Positions 40,585 to 50,799 of a stretch of 64,000 nt of DNA are shown here, in pieces (position 1 is the stretch's first letter; the number at the start of each line of letters is the position of its first letter). The stretch is from the NCBI GenBank assembly GCA_035772405.1, contig JAYKKM010000204.1, positions 733,501-797,500 of the forward strand, read 5' to 3'. The position numbers and the translations under genes were made by a program. The notes beneath the pieces are model-generated. The model did not search any database and had not been told where the DNA came from. It worked only from the letters and a program-made list of their open reading frames with translations. Source of the DNA: Chrysogorgia sp. JL179-B06 (taxonomy: Eukaryota > Cnidaria > Anthozoa > Scleralcyonacea > Chrysogorgiidae).

Positions 40585-40630
40585 GAAAAAATGGAAAAAT
40601 GCGCCGGTAGCCCCACTTTCTATACTACTA
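40411..40630. repeat. Polinton right terminal hairpin
   Basis: Arms of about 100 bp (40411-40513 and 40528-40630) face each other around a short loop. The outer arm is the element's TIR. The inner arm begins AGTAGTCTCGCAAGTGGGGC, the same CTCG variant as the inner copy at the left end. The polymerase N-terminal frame runs through the whole hairpin. Confidence 0.85.
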
Positions 40631-41317
40631 TTAATGCATTTACAGATGAAGCAAATGCCTTTGCTATGTGTTTGTCTGAAAATGCATGTAATGAATCATT
40701 TGACAAGAGAAGATCGATCAAAGGCTGTTGTTGCAGAAGTTTACAATAATGTCCATAACTCTCAATATCCCTCATTTGTATGTCTTCTTTCACTATTGAG
40801 TGTGATCAATTAAACTTCCCATTGAATCATACTTTCCAATTTCTAAGAGCCAACAAAGTCCAGATGATATTAACCCTCAAGAATAGGTTGATTCCCTTGC
40901 TTTCATGTTCAACTGCACCATTTTGCCAAGATAAGCAAATGGGATGATATTCAAATTGAGCAAATACACCTTTTTATGTGCTTCATTACATATAGACTAT
41001 CTCAAGACAACAGTAATTCCTACGACTAAAGATCATTATGTTTCCCTTTGCCAGCCCAAATAAAGTGCCAATTAATCAAGAAGAATTTTTCATTAAGCCA
41101 TTGTTTAACATATTTATTTAACATTATTTAAGCCATTATTAATTGATTTTGCCCAATCCTGACCACAGTTTGCTGCTCTACCAATATGATTTTCAACTGT
41201 CAATGTTTTCTGGTCACTATTGCGCTGCTCTACCAACATGATTTTGAACTGTTACAATTTGTGCTTCCTACAACCATTACTATACTGAGATGATTTTGGG
41301 CCCTTTCTCAATATATG

Positions 41318-41398
41318 TAGCATCAACTCAAGTCAGTTTTAGGATTAGGGTTGGTATTAGGGTAACCCTAATCCTAAAACTGACTTGAGTTGATGCTA
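41318..41398. repeat. perfect 33-bp-arm palindrome
   Basis: TAGCATCAACTCAAGTCAGT... (41318-41350) and its exact inverse (41366-41398) around a 15-nt spacer. GGATTAGGG words in and after it are telomere-like but interspersed. Confidence 0.85.
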
Positions 41399-42856
41399 TA
41401 ATAATTTTACAGTTAGGATTAGGGATTGGTTTGTATTTCGGTTGTTCATATATCGAGAAAGTGCCTGATTTTTAACTAATTTTGCTTCCTGACCAATATT
41501 AGACCGCTCTACAGTACAGTACCAACAAATTGTTGAACTGTTTGTGCTAACTGACCACTACTGGTCTGTACATTAACAGCCATGGTAGTGATTTTGCCTT
41601 CTTGTGAATGTGATGTATTGCAGGGGCTGCATAATAAATTAATTTTACTGTCTTGTGCAGGAAAATAAATTTATCAAGCATCTGCATTGTATAAAATCTT
41701 GCTTGAAGTAGTTGATTTTGCTTGTAGATTTTGCATGTGATAACACTGTTGTTATCATAATTGATTCTTTACTTCTGCTTAAAATTTCAACTTCACATGT
41801 TGCAAAATTACCTAAAAATATATGCTCAAAATGCAGGAAATTGTGTTTCAGAGGTTCTAAAATCTGAAATTTTCAGGGGGGGCATGCCCCCGTACCCCCC
41901 TAAATTGGTACACTTCCGTAATATGCTACAGTCAGATTATGACCTAGATCCGCCCCTGGCTGTGTTGACATTTATCTCGTGAAACTCCGTAATAATAATC
42001 ATTATGAAACGTTGTTTTTGTGCAATTTAAATAAATTCTATATCGAAATGTTCACTTGAATCTGGCGAATCGAACGCTGTACGTTTCGTTTACTTAAAAT
42101 GTGAAGATCAGATGTTATGCGAAATGCGTAAGCGATTAAAGCGAGATTCGTCTTTAAAATCAAAGGACATGGCTTCAAGATCTATTCGACGTTTACCCTG
42201 TGATTCAATGCTTTTATGTCCATTAAACCGATATAATTTCATAATTTCGATATAATATCATAAGATATGTTTCGTATACCTTGCCGTTGATTTTTATAAA
42301 GGTTTTGACACACGAAGACCTTCAATCGAACAGATATTAGAAAAAATAGCATTGCCGTGGCGGTGTTTACATTAAAATTTTGTCTGTGACTCTGCGTGTC
42401 TAGACTGCGTGCGACGCCTGATTTTTATTTGCATTAGTACCTAGCTGGGCGCTAAGCATGCTGATGCGCTCTGATATAAAGCGAAACGGTCCAAAATATG
42501 AAATTTTATAAACTTCTGAGCTGAAAAATCATCGCTCAGAATCAGGAAATGCCATTTACGGCGCTCGGATTATTTAGTTAGCATGACCTCCCATTTGGGA
42601 CCAGCTTTGCCACTGCCTATAAGACCTATATGAAATCCAAAAAGGCATATTCTAAAAGGACAGAAAATGGAACAAACCAGCATTGTGTCACAAAATGCAT
42701 GCATCACAATAGAGAAGTAAGTTTCCAAAAGTTGTACATGTACTGTGTACTGTAATAGCCAATATGTATAGCCAAGTATTAATAATAATCAGTTAAGGCA
42801 AGTTTTTGACGTTTAAATTACTTAGAACCACTCGATTACTGTAGTTTGGAATGTAT

Positions 42857-42960
42857 ATTTGTATATATATATATAATATATATATATGTGTGTATATTTA
42901 TGTACATATGTATGTATGTTAATGCATGTGTATATGTATGTGTATATGTATACGATTGTA
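42857..42960. repeat. TA/TG/TATG microsatellite
   Basis: Runs of TATATATATA, TGTGTA and (TATG)n-type words over about 100 bp. No coding function. Confidence 0.8.
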
Positions 42961-43442
42961 GGTAGAGCAATATATACAGTTAGTTGACTATTGACGTCTG
43001 ATAGACCAGATAGAGTGAAAATCTGAGTAACAACAATATTTAAGTTTTATAACTGTCTCATATATATTTAACAGTACTCTAGTATTCTGTTTTTAGAAAT
43101 TGTAGAAAGGTGTCTATCCAGCTTAACTGCAAAGGAGTGGCAAGATGCAAGGAAGTCAAAGGTGGCAGAAGTTCTGTGACTTGAATACATGTCAAGTGAG
43201 GAGAGTGAAAGGGAAAGAAAAAATATGGTAAGACCTATTCTGGGAGAGTGCATAACTAAACAGGGAAAATCCTTGGATATTCACCACAGATTCTCTTCCA
43301 GCCTTTGAAGCAATTTCCAGTTTTCTACTTGCCCAAAGCCGGCTGAATGCCCAACATTGGCATGTACGGCAAATTAATATCTGGACATTATTTTGCACCA
43401 AGTTATTAGAGAAGCTGTACATAATTCAGGAAAGATCCTGAA

Positions 43443-43730
43443 CCTTGCAATTGCTAGCCCGATGCTCTAACCTCTGAGTTACCAAGACTAAGGTGGCATA
43501 GCAAGGTTACTTTCGATATTTATACTTATTCGAGTCTGACACATACAAGTTGTTGGCTCAAATCATTTTGTCTCAGTCAATTTTAGTAAATTGTCTGTAC
43601 AAGGTTATTTGTTAATGCCAAAAAATTGCAGCTTGATGTTTTTTTGTAACCCAGTATAAATATCGAAAGTAACCTTGCTCTGCTAGCTGAGTCCTGGTAG
43701 CTCAGTGGTTAGAGCATCCGCCCAGCAATT
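43443..43730. repeat. inverted pair of tRNA-derived SINEs
   Basis: A tRNA-like head on the minus strand (43443-43500; GGTAACTCAGAGGTTAGAGC) followed by AGCAAGGTTACTTTCGATAT faces an inverted copy at about 43655-43730 (GGTAGCTCAGTGGTTAGAGC). The arms are about 80% similar. Transcripts could form a long hairpin. Confidence 0.65.
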
Positions 43731-44293
43731 AAGCCCTCTGAAAGTCATGTTATTCTCGTCCATGTATTTAAGTTATGTTATTTGTCATATATTTGAGAAA
43801 GACTAATGATTAAAGACCCAGTACAGGGCTTAAAATAATAAACGTTAACATTTAGTTAGCGTGAATTAATTTGATCACAGATAAAAGTAGTATGACCTTG
43901 ACTGGCAATCAGCCATCTGTTGTTTTGAGGTCTGCACTGGTTTGTCTAATTTATAATAAGCTATACAGTAATTCAATCTGTTATATTTTCCTCTGGACAT
44001 TTAAATCTTACTACAGTACTGTATATATGTACCTTAATTAATTAAGGATTTTACAATGATAATGTCATGAAATAAATTTCAACTGCACTATATCTGTGTA
44101 TATTGAATGTCTGTTTAATTTCCCAAACCAATGGGATAGTATAAACAACCCTTTACAGCTTATGTGGAAAACAATCTGTATGACCAATTTTCACAAAATC
44201 TGTTTAAATTAATGTACAGGCAACCAAAGAAACAGCAACAGAACTTGGCGAATTAAAAATAGATGATGGGATAAAAGAAACTGTTACTCAAAT

Positions 44294-44397
44294 AAATAAC
44301 TGTAGGTAGAATGTACATTATCACAATAAGCCATTATATTTGCATGTGCAAACATAATGGCTTATTGTGATAATGTACATTCTACCTACAGTTATTT
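44294..44397. repeat. perfect 44-bp-arm palindrome
   Basis: 44294-44337 and 44354-44397 are exact inverses (outer end AAATAACTGTAGGTAGAATG) with a 16-nt spacer. Confidence 0.9.
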
Positions 44398-44408
44398 ACA
44401 GTTATTTT

Positions 44409-44464
44409 ATTCAGATCATTAAAATCAAACCAATATGTATTGGTTTGATTTTAATGATCTGAAT
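44409..44464. repeat. perfect 27-bp-arm palindrome, 2-nt loop
   Basis: 44409-44435 and 44438-44464 are exact inverses (outer end ATTCAGATCATTAAAATCAA), only 11 bp from the previous palindrome. Confidence 0.9.
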
Positions 44465-45503
44465 TTTTAGAATCAGATACACACACTGTAATATACAGTA
44501 TGTAACTGCACATGTAGGAAGGTGGGCTACAGTACATTCACATTTAAGGTCTGGCACATCCAAGAAGAAGCTGCATAAAGAAACTGGTGTTACAGAAAGG
44601 AGGAGGACAATTCGTGATGAACTATTTCCAAAAAACGGGGTAATCAATAGTTAGTTAATTATGCAACAAATGCTTTAGTAATTAGTAATGTTAGTATGTT
44701 TGGTCATTACAGAAATCTTACATACAATTTTACTGGGTTGTCATAAATACCTCATGGCAGCAACCATCAAAATAATGAAAGCAGAAGACAAGGGAAAACT
44801 TCATGCCAAAATATGTTCATTCGACTTCTCATTCCCAGAAGAATAAGAGGCAATATCACAAGGAATTATGGGTCTTATATTGGCAGAGACTACAAACTCT
44901 GGGCACAAGTGGCAGTATTTATTCTGGATGGAATTATTCCCAATGAACAGCTGAATATTTGGGAAATGCTAAGTGAGGTATTATAAAACATTTATATTAC
45001 AGACCATGCTAATCACATACCAAACTACTGTCAGGAGATTATCATGAACCAATTACAAGTTATCTCATTTGTTGTAGTTGGCCATAATTAACATGCATTA
45101 TTACTATATACATGTATATGTATTGTATACATCTTATTCTGAAAGATGACATAAATCGTTGAGCTTTAATGATGAAAGCTCAGTTTTTTAACAATATGGT
45201 ATCTCCAAACAATAATTATACACTTACTTTATATAGATTTTTGAAATGGCTTATGCATCAACTGTTACCACTGAGGACATTGACCAACTGCAGCAAAAGG
45301 TCTCAGATTTCTAGGAAAATATCGAGATGTATCATCCAGCCATGCTGAGAAAGCCAAAACTCCACATGCTTTTACATTTGCCCAATGATATAAAGTTATT
45401 AGGACCAGCCTCAGGATTTTGCTCTAAAAGGTAAAGGAAAGAGTAGTCAGTGTCACTATTTGTACTATCATGCACCAGTTTCATTTTCAGTATTTGCTGC
45501 TAT

Positions 45504-45662
45504 AGTGAACTCTAACGGACACCTCTCTGAAACAGACACTTACTTGCAGACACTTATTTACTTCTACCTTATTTACTATTATAAACTCTCTCTAAGATGG
45601 ACATCCCTCTAAGGCAGACAGTTAGTTGGTCCAGAAGGTGTTCATCTTAGGTAGAGTTCACT
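45504..45662. mobile_element. MITE-like element
   Basis: The ends AGTGAACTCTA...GGACACCT and AGGTGTTCATC...TAGAGTTCACT are inverted, and the interior has related GGACATCCCTCTAAGGCAGACA-type words. About 160 bp, no coding capacity. Similar sequences are, from memory, abundant in sponge genomes. Confidence 0.55.
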
Positions 45663-47569
45663 ACATGTATATTTAATTCTTAATTCTATATAATAGGTTT
45701 GAAGCATTCAACTCCATAATAAGGCAACAGAATATTTTTTCAAACCGCAATGTAGTAAGCAAAGACATTACCACGAAGTTTGCTTCAAATAGAAAACTGA
45801 AGTTTGTTATCCAAGGAGGAATTTGGGGAGAAAAGAGAAGTAATTCTTGCTACAGTATAACACACAGCATGTGTCAATTAAAAAGTTCTAAAAAAAATTA
45901 AAATAAGGCACAAAAGTTAGAAGTCATGGGACTGGCATAGTTGCTTAAACATAACAGATTTGACATTTCAAATTTCACTAGGTTTGTTAAAAATCTATGC
46001 ACCTTGGAACGCGAATGGTAGTTATGTTTTTCTATTTAATATTTACAATAAATATGATAAATGACTACCATAATTTGACTTCATAACCAGCTGGTTGGAA
46101 TGTTTGATGATTCCATTGCAACTTGCCTAACAAAATTTGAAATGTTCCTAAACACATTTCCTAAACTTCACATTAAGATTTCCTAACTTCCTGTTTTGAA
46201 TAAAGAGTGAACTTTGTGTCATCCGTCCAATTAAATGGTCTAGCACTATGTTAGGTTAAATGAATAATATAAAATTGACATCAGGAATGAATCCTCTGAG
46301 ATTGGACTAAGTAATTATAGTTGATTCACTGCATCCTTTTACTGGTACTGTACATGTATATTGCAAAGTTTACACAAAATATTGGAAAATATAAAAATTA
46401 AATTGCAACAAAATTCCAGAATTTGCCAGTTGGCATCTACTGTAATTAATCATGTACTGTGCCTGCATAGAAATATTCCTATTCAACTTTTAAAAATTTG
46501 AACGAGCTTTAAAAAATTAAATTAAACCAGCATTAAAATTGTACTATACTGTATGTTACACATTCATATTGACTTATGGCATTTTATGTGATTGCAGACT
46601 GTCATCCAAGTAGATTTCGAAAGTTTTTCTATGAAGAGGATCCTACAACCAACAGCCACAAACCTATCCATCAACCTGGTGCTATGAGACTGGTAAACAT
46701 TGTAAAGAAGTATTAGTTTTATAAATAATAATAGTGCTTTTGGTTTATGTCAGCATCATCAGTTCAAGTTTTCCTTAAAGGCACACAGAAATGAGTATAA
46801 TACAATGATTTTTCTATCTTTTGATTTGATTTCAGGCAAGATATAAAAATGGTCATCTGGAAATATTTGAGCTACAGCAAGTGATTCTGGATACTAACCA
46901 GTTACAACAAGTTATTGGCCCAGGTTCAGAGCTTGAGCAAAAAGACAAATGTTATTTATACATTGGTGTTGTATCATCCAAGGAGGAACTAATCAAGGCG
47001 GGAGAGACATTTGCTTATGAAATGGGAAATTAAAATCTAATTAAATTCAAATCAATGACAATCAGTTCTATTTATATTTTTATAGTATGCATTTGGAAAG
47101 TTAAAGGATGGTATTTCCATTATAAAGTACAAGCAGATGATGGAAACAGCAAATTGGATCCGAGCAACAGATGAAATCGGCAAGCGATATCTCCGGAAAT
47201 GTAAAAAGAGGGAAGCTTTACTGTCCATTACTGGAAGCAATTGCTGGAGAAGTTATTATATCACCTGCCACAATCACGCAGAAAATCTCATTGGCCCATG
47301 ATTGTTCAAACGCTGACTGTGAATTTCGCAATGAAATGAACACATCAGTTGAAGAACGTGAGGTTGTTACTGATAGGAAAATGATATATTGCCACGACAT
47401 GTCCCATCAAACATTTCTAGTCAACAGGTTCAGGCTAAGGGGAGGCAGTAATAATTGTACATACCTGCATTATTTAAAGAATGTGTATAAACGTCTGTTT
47501 CTTTATCCTGAAAATCGATTGTTTCCATTCGAAAGCGAAACTCAAGGATGATTAAACGCAGATCACGGA

Positions 47570-48944
47570 TCACGCGACTTTTTGCTGCTTCTATTATTTA
47601 TTTATTTATTGAACTATTTAAACATGGTAGCCTATCAACTTAAGTGAATTACAAATACAATAAAATCCAAAAGTAAAAAGAAACTATAAAACGTTGATAT
47701 TAATGGGGCCATGTAGAACTAACTATTATAAGACTTACAAACAGTTTGCTAAATTACGACTAAGATTATCTAAATAAAAGACCATTTACATTCCAAAATT
47801 GTTAAAATTATTAAAATGTTCTTAAGATGTAATGGCAAAGCATTCCAGATCTTGGCAGCTTCATAACTAAAACTGCGTTTCATTGCATTTGACCTGGGTT
47901 TTTTAGCATATTATTACTTCGAAGATTGTAAACCTGGTTTTCTGAAATTTGATACAGCTCCATAATAGCTTTAGGCGCATCATTGAGTATTTTGTGCATT
48001 AGTGTTAATACACAAAATACTCAATTTGCAATTACCCCAGACCAAAGAGCAGTAATCAAAGTAGGGTTTAACAAGAGCATTGTAGGTATCAATCAAATTT
48101 TCTTTAGGAATTAATATATGGTTTAATACGTTTTATGGCTCCAATACTTTGACACTTTCTTGCTAATGCTGTCAATATTATTACGAGACCCAATTATCAT
48201 GTATTCTGTCTTAGAAACATTTAGTGTCAATTTATTCGCTACTAGCGAAGTGTGAATTTTTGTTAAATCAGAGTTTAATTTCCTGGGGTTTGAATATTCT
48301 AAACAATTTGGAAGATCATTGATGTATAATAAAAATAAGAGTGGACCTAGGTTTGATCCTTGAGGCACACCACACTTAATTTCTTTGTTAGAGGAAATTA
48401 CATTATTAACTTTGCAAGACTGTTTACAGCAGTTAAGGTATGATTTAAACCATTCTATTGGTATTTCAGTTATACCATATAAACCAAGTTTACTGATGAG
48501 AATTTGATGATCAACTGTGTCAAAAGCCTTCTTGAGATCAAGAAACAAAACCCCATTTATTAAACCTTCATCAATATTTACAAGCAAGTTATTAGTGGCA
48601 TTAAGAAGCGAAATTAGGGTTGAGTGAGATTTTCTAAAGCCGAATTGATGTTGAGTTACTATATCATTTTCGTCTAGATAGCTAATAAGTTGATTAAAGA
48701 TTATTTTTTCAAATAGTTTAGCTATCACTGATAGAACTGATATTGGTCTAAAATTTCCACAGTCCTGTTTATCTCCTGTCTTATAAATCGGTGAAACCGT
48801 TGCATTTTTCCAATCATCTGGAAATATTCCAGTAGATAATGAAGAGTTAAAAATAAAACATAATGATGGAACTATGTTTCCACACGATTGCGCGTTTCGA
48901 TTGTGGGGAAAACATGTGGAATTATTTTTTCGAGGGACACACAA
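47570..48944 (-). pseudogene. non-LTR retrotransposon RT with catalytic block deleted
   Basis: Reading leftward the frame carries RT landmarks: ATVSPIYKTGDKQDCGNFRPISVLSV, a QFGFRKSHST segment, FLDLKKAFDTVDHQIL and CGVPQGSNLGPLLFLLYINDLP. After NCLEYSN it jumps straight to LNSDLTKIHTSLVANKLTLNVSKTEYM, so the block that should hold YADD is missing without loss of frame. Downstream, about 48100-47990, thumb-region sequence (LVKPYFDYCSLVWG) continues out of frame. It ends in AAATAAATAAATAATA-type sequence near 47590, its probable 3' tail. It is dead as a polymerase. Jockey/CR1-like by motif style. Confidence 0.8.
47982..48025. repeat. 15-bp-arm palindrome in the LINE relic
   Basis: ATTGAGTATTTTGTG (47982-47996) and its exact inverse (48011-48025), apparently a small inverted duplication within the LINE sequence. 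Confidence 0.75.
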
Positions 48945-50100
48945 AGTTCACACACGCAAAGTTCATGCACAGGCATGTCATATCATGGCTGCTGTAGTCT
49001 GATGGCATGAGCTCTGTATCAGCCCTGATATCAGTGCTGATACAGATTGTGGCCATCATAGGTGTTACAGAGGTCGCCACATTATCCTGTTGAGAACTGA
49101 TGGCATCATAATGTAACAGACCTGATATCAGTCCTGTTGAACGCTGCAACAGTGTGCGTTTTTCCGTGTGTACATGACTATTTGTTATGCACCTATCTTC
49201 AGCTTCTCTCTGGATTTTCAAGCCCACATATATTTTGCAGTTTTTGTGAATTATTTGCAGTTATCTTGTTCCTTCCTACTGGGTGTAAGGGAGTCTGAAC
49301 ATTCTACGGTTGCAATACTGTATTACCTAAAATTAGAAGTATTTTTGTGAATGATAGTCTTGGTCTTTAACTGTAGAAATACCTATTCTCAATATATGGA
49401 CCATACATCTGATCTGTTAAAAGGGCAACTCTGCTTAATCAATCGACAAATTTGTGAACAAAAATATGTTTGTTATTTGAATATTGAAATGATGATTATT
49501 TAGCTTTGCCAACTGGTGTTTTTCTTAATCTATAAAATTTTGTCGATGCAAAACCAGTAGATTCAGAATGTATAATATATCAACTCAAAGCTAATCTGGC
49601 AAGCTTTTTCAGTTTGTAGGAAGTTCCCAATTTTAGGTTTGAACATGGTTTCCCTCGAGTATATATACCAGACAAATTTTTAGTTTGTAAAAACATTGGA
49701 GTTTTGAATGTCTGCTATTCTCTTCCAAGAATGTCTACAAATACAACTGCATATCTAATAACTAAGCCACATAAAATATTACTTGTTTAGCATCCCTGCC
49801 TGACCTGGGAAATGTCCCAACCTCGATTTTCTTTTTCTTTTTTATCTTGCACAAATCATAGTTTAAACTATCATAACTATCGTTTTTCCACCATAGAAAT
49901 ACCCTACTCCTGTTTTACTGTCCATTTGAGCATTGACGATCTCTATTGTCAGGCAACTCGATGAAACCATGATCAGACAAACGTGTAAATACGGTTGATT
50001 GAAATTTTAAATCCGGTTTGCTTTGTCACTAGGGTTTGAAATATAAAAAATATATAATAAAAACCTCCCGACCTGGAAAAGTTGGAATGGATGGTAAACA
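48945..50100. other. no gene supported
   Basis: At 49018-49140, repeated CTGATATCAG words in inverted arrangement (with TGTTACAGA / TGTAACAGA) suggest a degraded foldback element. The rest shows nothing I can support. Confidence 0.35.
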
Positions 50101-50109
50101 AGTAATTTT

Positions 50110-50571
50110 TTATGTGGCCTTAACTGTGACTTTTTGGATGTCACTTTCGGCATGTGGGGACTTTTCTTGAGTTGGCACTGCTATTCACTGCAGGAGTACT
50201 TGCTTGAACAATGATTTCTTGTTGCATCATGTTCTGAACATCTACAAAAATATGTAAGAAACATACAAAAATGTTTTGCTTACAGTCAATTTACACAATA
50301 GTATATTCTAGAGAAAGTTTGCTATATCTCCTGGAGTTAGCAGTATTTCAATCACTATGTATTTGTAATTAATGTATAGTACAATTAAATCTTACCAGGC
50401 AGAAACAGCTGTACTGCATTGATGCTGTTTCTCTTCTCTGCTCTTTTTATGGCTTCCTGCTTCCAACCCCTATCAAGAAATTGAGTGTTGGGCAGCTTAG
50501 GTTGAATGGCTTGATATTTTTTGACAATAGCTTCCATCTCAGACAAAGCAGTTCCGAATCTCAGATATACT
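50110..50571 (-). pseudogene. two exons of an unrecognised spliced gene
   Basis: On the minus strand one exon runs from 50571 (after TTTTAG) to 50396 (before GTAAG) and is fully open: VYLRFGTALSEMEAIVKKY...FLDRGWKQEAIKRAEKRN...LFLPG. The next starts near 50241 after TTTTTGTAG and reads DVQNMMQQEIIVQAS...PTCRK before a stop, where a zinc-knuckle cysteine would be expected. A further open patch upstream at about 50790-50670 (KKATNKCGEVYKKISFP) may be the preceding exon. I do not recognise the family. Confidence 0.45.
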
Positions 50572-50799
50572 CTAAAATTAAAGAATTAAACAGCGTGAAA
50601 ACACTTCCATGAAAAAGTGTTTAAGAGTTTTGAGATAATTGTGCTGCAGTATAAACTGTACAGGTAATGGGTGTGTTACCATATGTTGGTGGTGTGCTGA
50701 CTTCCCACACAATTTCCTCTCAAGTTAAATTTAGGGAATGATATCTTCTTGTACACTTCTCCACATTTGTTAGTTGCTTTCTTCCTTCTAAAAGGCAGT

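Larger units (their letters stand above)
330..40629. mobile_element. Polinton/Maverick element, interrupted
   Basis: The outermost 48 bases at 330-377 recur in inverted orientation at about 40582-40629, starting AGTAGTATAGAAAGTGGGGC. Between them are hallmark Polinton genes: chromodomain integrase, A32-like packaging ATPase, capsid-like proteins, VLTF3-like factor and protein-primed family B polymerase. The left part (330 to about 7.8 kb) and the right part (about 31.8-40.6 kb) have complementary, non-duplicated gene sets that sum to about 16 kb, a usual Polinton length. The 24 kb between them is other DNA, so I infer later insertion(s). I could not find the 6-bp target duplication expected for this group: the flanks read CATTGT on the left and ATTAAT on the right. 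No adenain-like protease was recognised. The polymerase is broken, so the copy is probably dead. Confidence 0.85.
40631..43060. other. right flank, no gene supported
   Basis: AT-rich host DNA. An open frame at 40583-40813 shows no family features. At about 41870-41957 a G/C-rich segment ends CCGCCCCTG, resembling the end of a non-autonomous hAT-like element (terminus CAGGGGCGG inverted), but no matching left end with an 8-bp duplication was found. Confidence 0.4.
43070..47551 (+). pseudogene. decayed multi-exon transposase-like gene
   Basis: Plus-strand exon-like pieces: about 43090-43210 (ERCLSSLTAKEWQDARKSKVAEVL, a stop, then EYMSSEESE), 44530-44640, 44820-44985 (IPRRIRGNITRNYGSYIGRDYKLWAQ), 45240-45430 (YHPAMLRKPKLHMLLHLP), 45700-45840 (FEAFNSIIRQQNIFSNRNVVSKDITTKFA), 46600-46690, 46840-47030 and 47100-47550 (SLAHDCSNADC...). 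From memory this series of motifs occurs together in basidiomycete transposon-like proteins and in sponge proteins. Stops and frame changes show decay. Hairpins, a MITE and SINEs sit in the intron-like gaps. Biochemical role unknown; transposase origin is inferred. Confidence 0.45.

Noticed and set aside
324..40635. 6-bp target-site duplication for the Polinton
   Set aside because: Flanks CATTGT and ATTAAT differ, and shifting the repeat border by a few bases does not produce a match.
41621..41957. Complete non-autonomous hAT element (CAGGGGC...CGCCCCTG)
   Set aside because: The left end matches only about 7 bases and the flanks do not form an 8-bp duplication.
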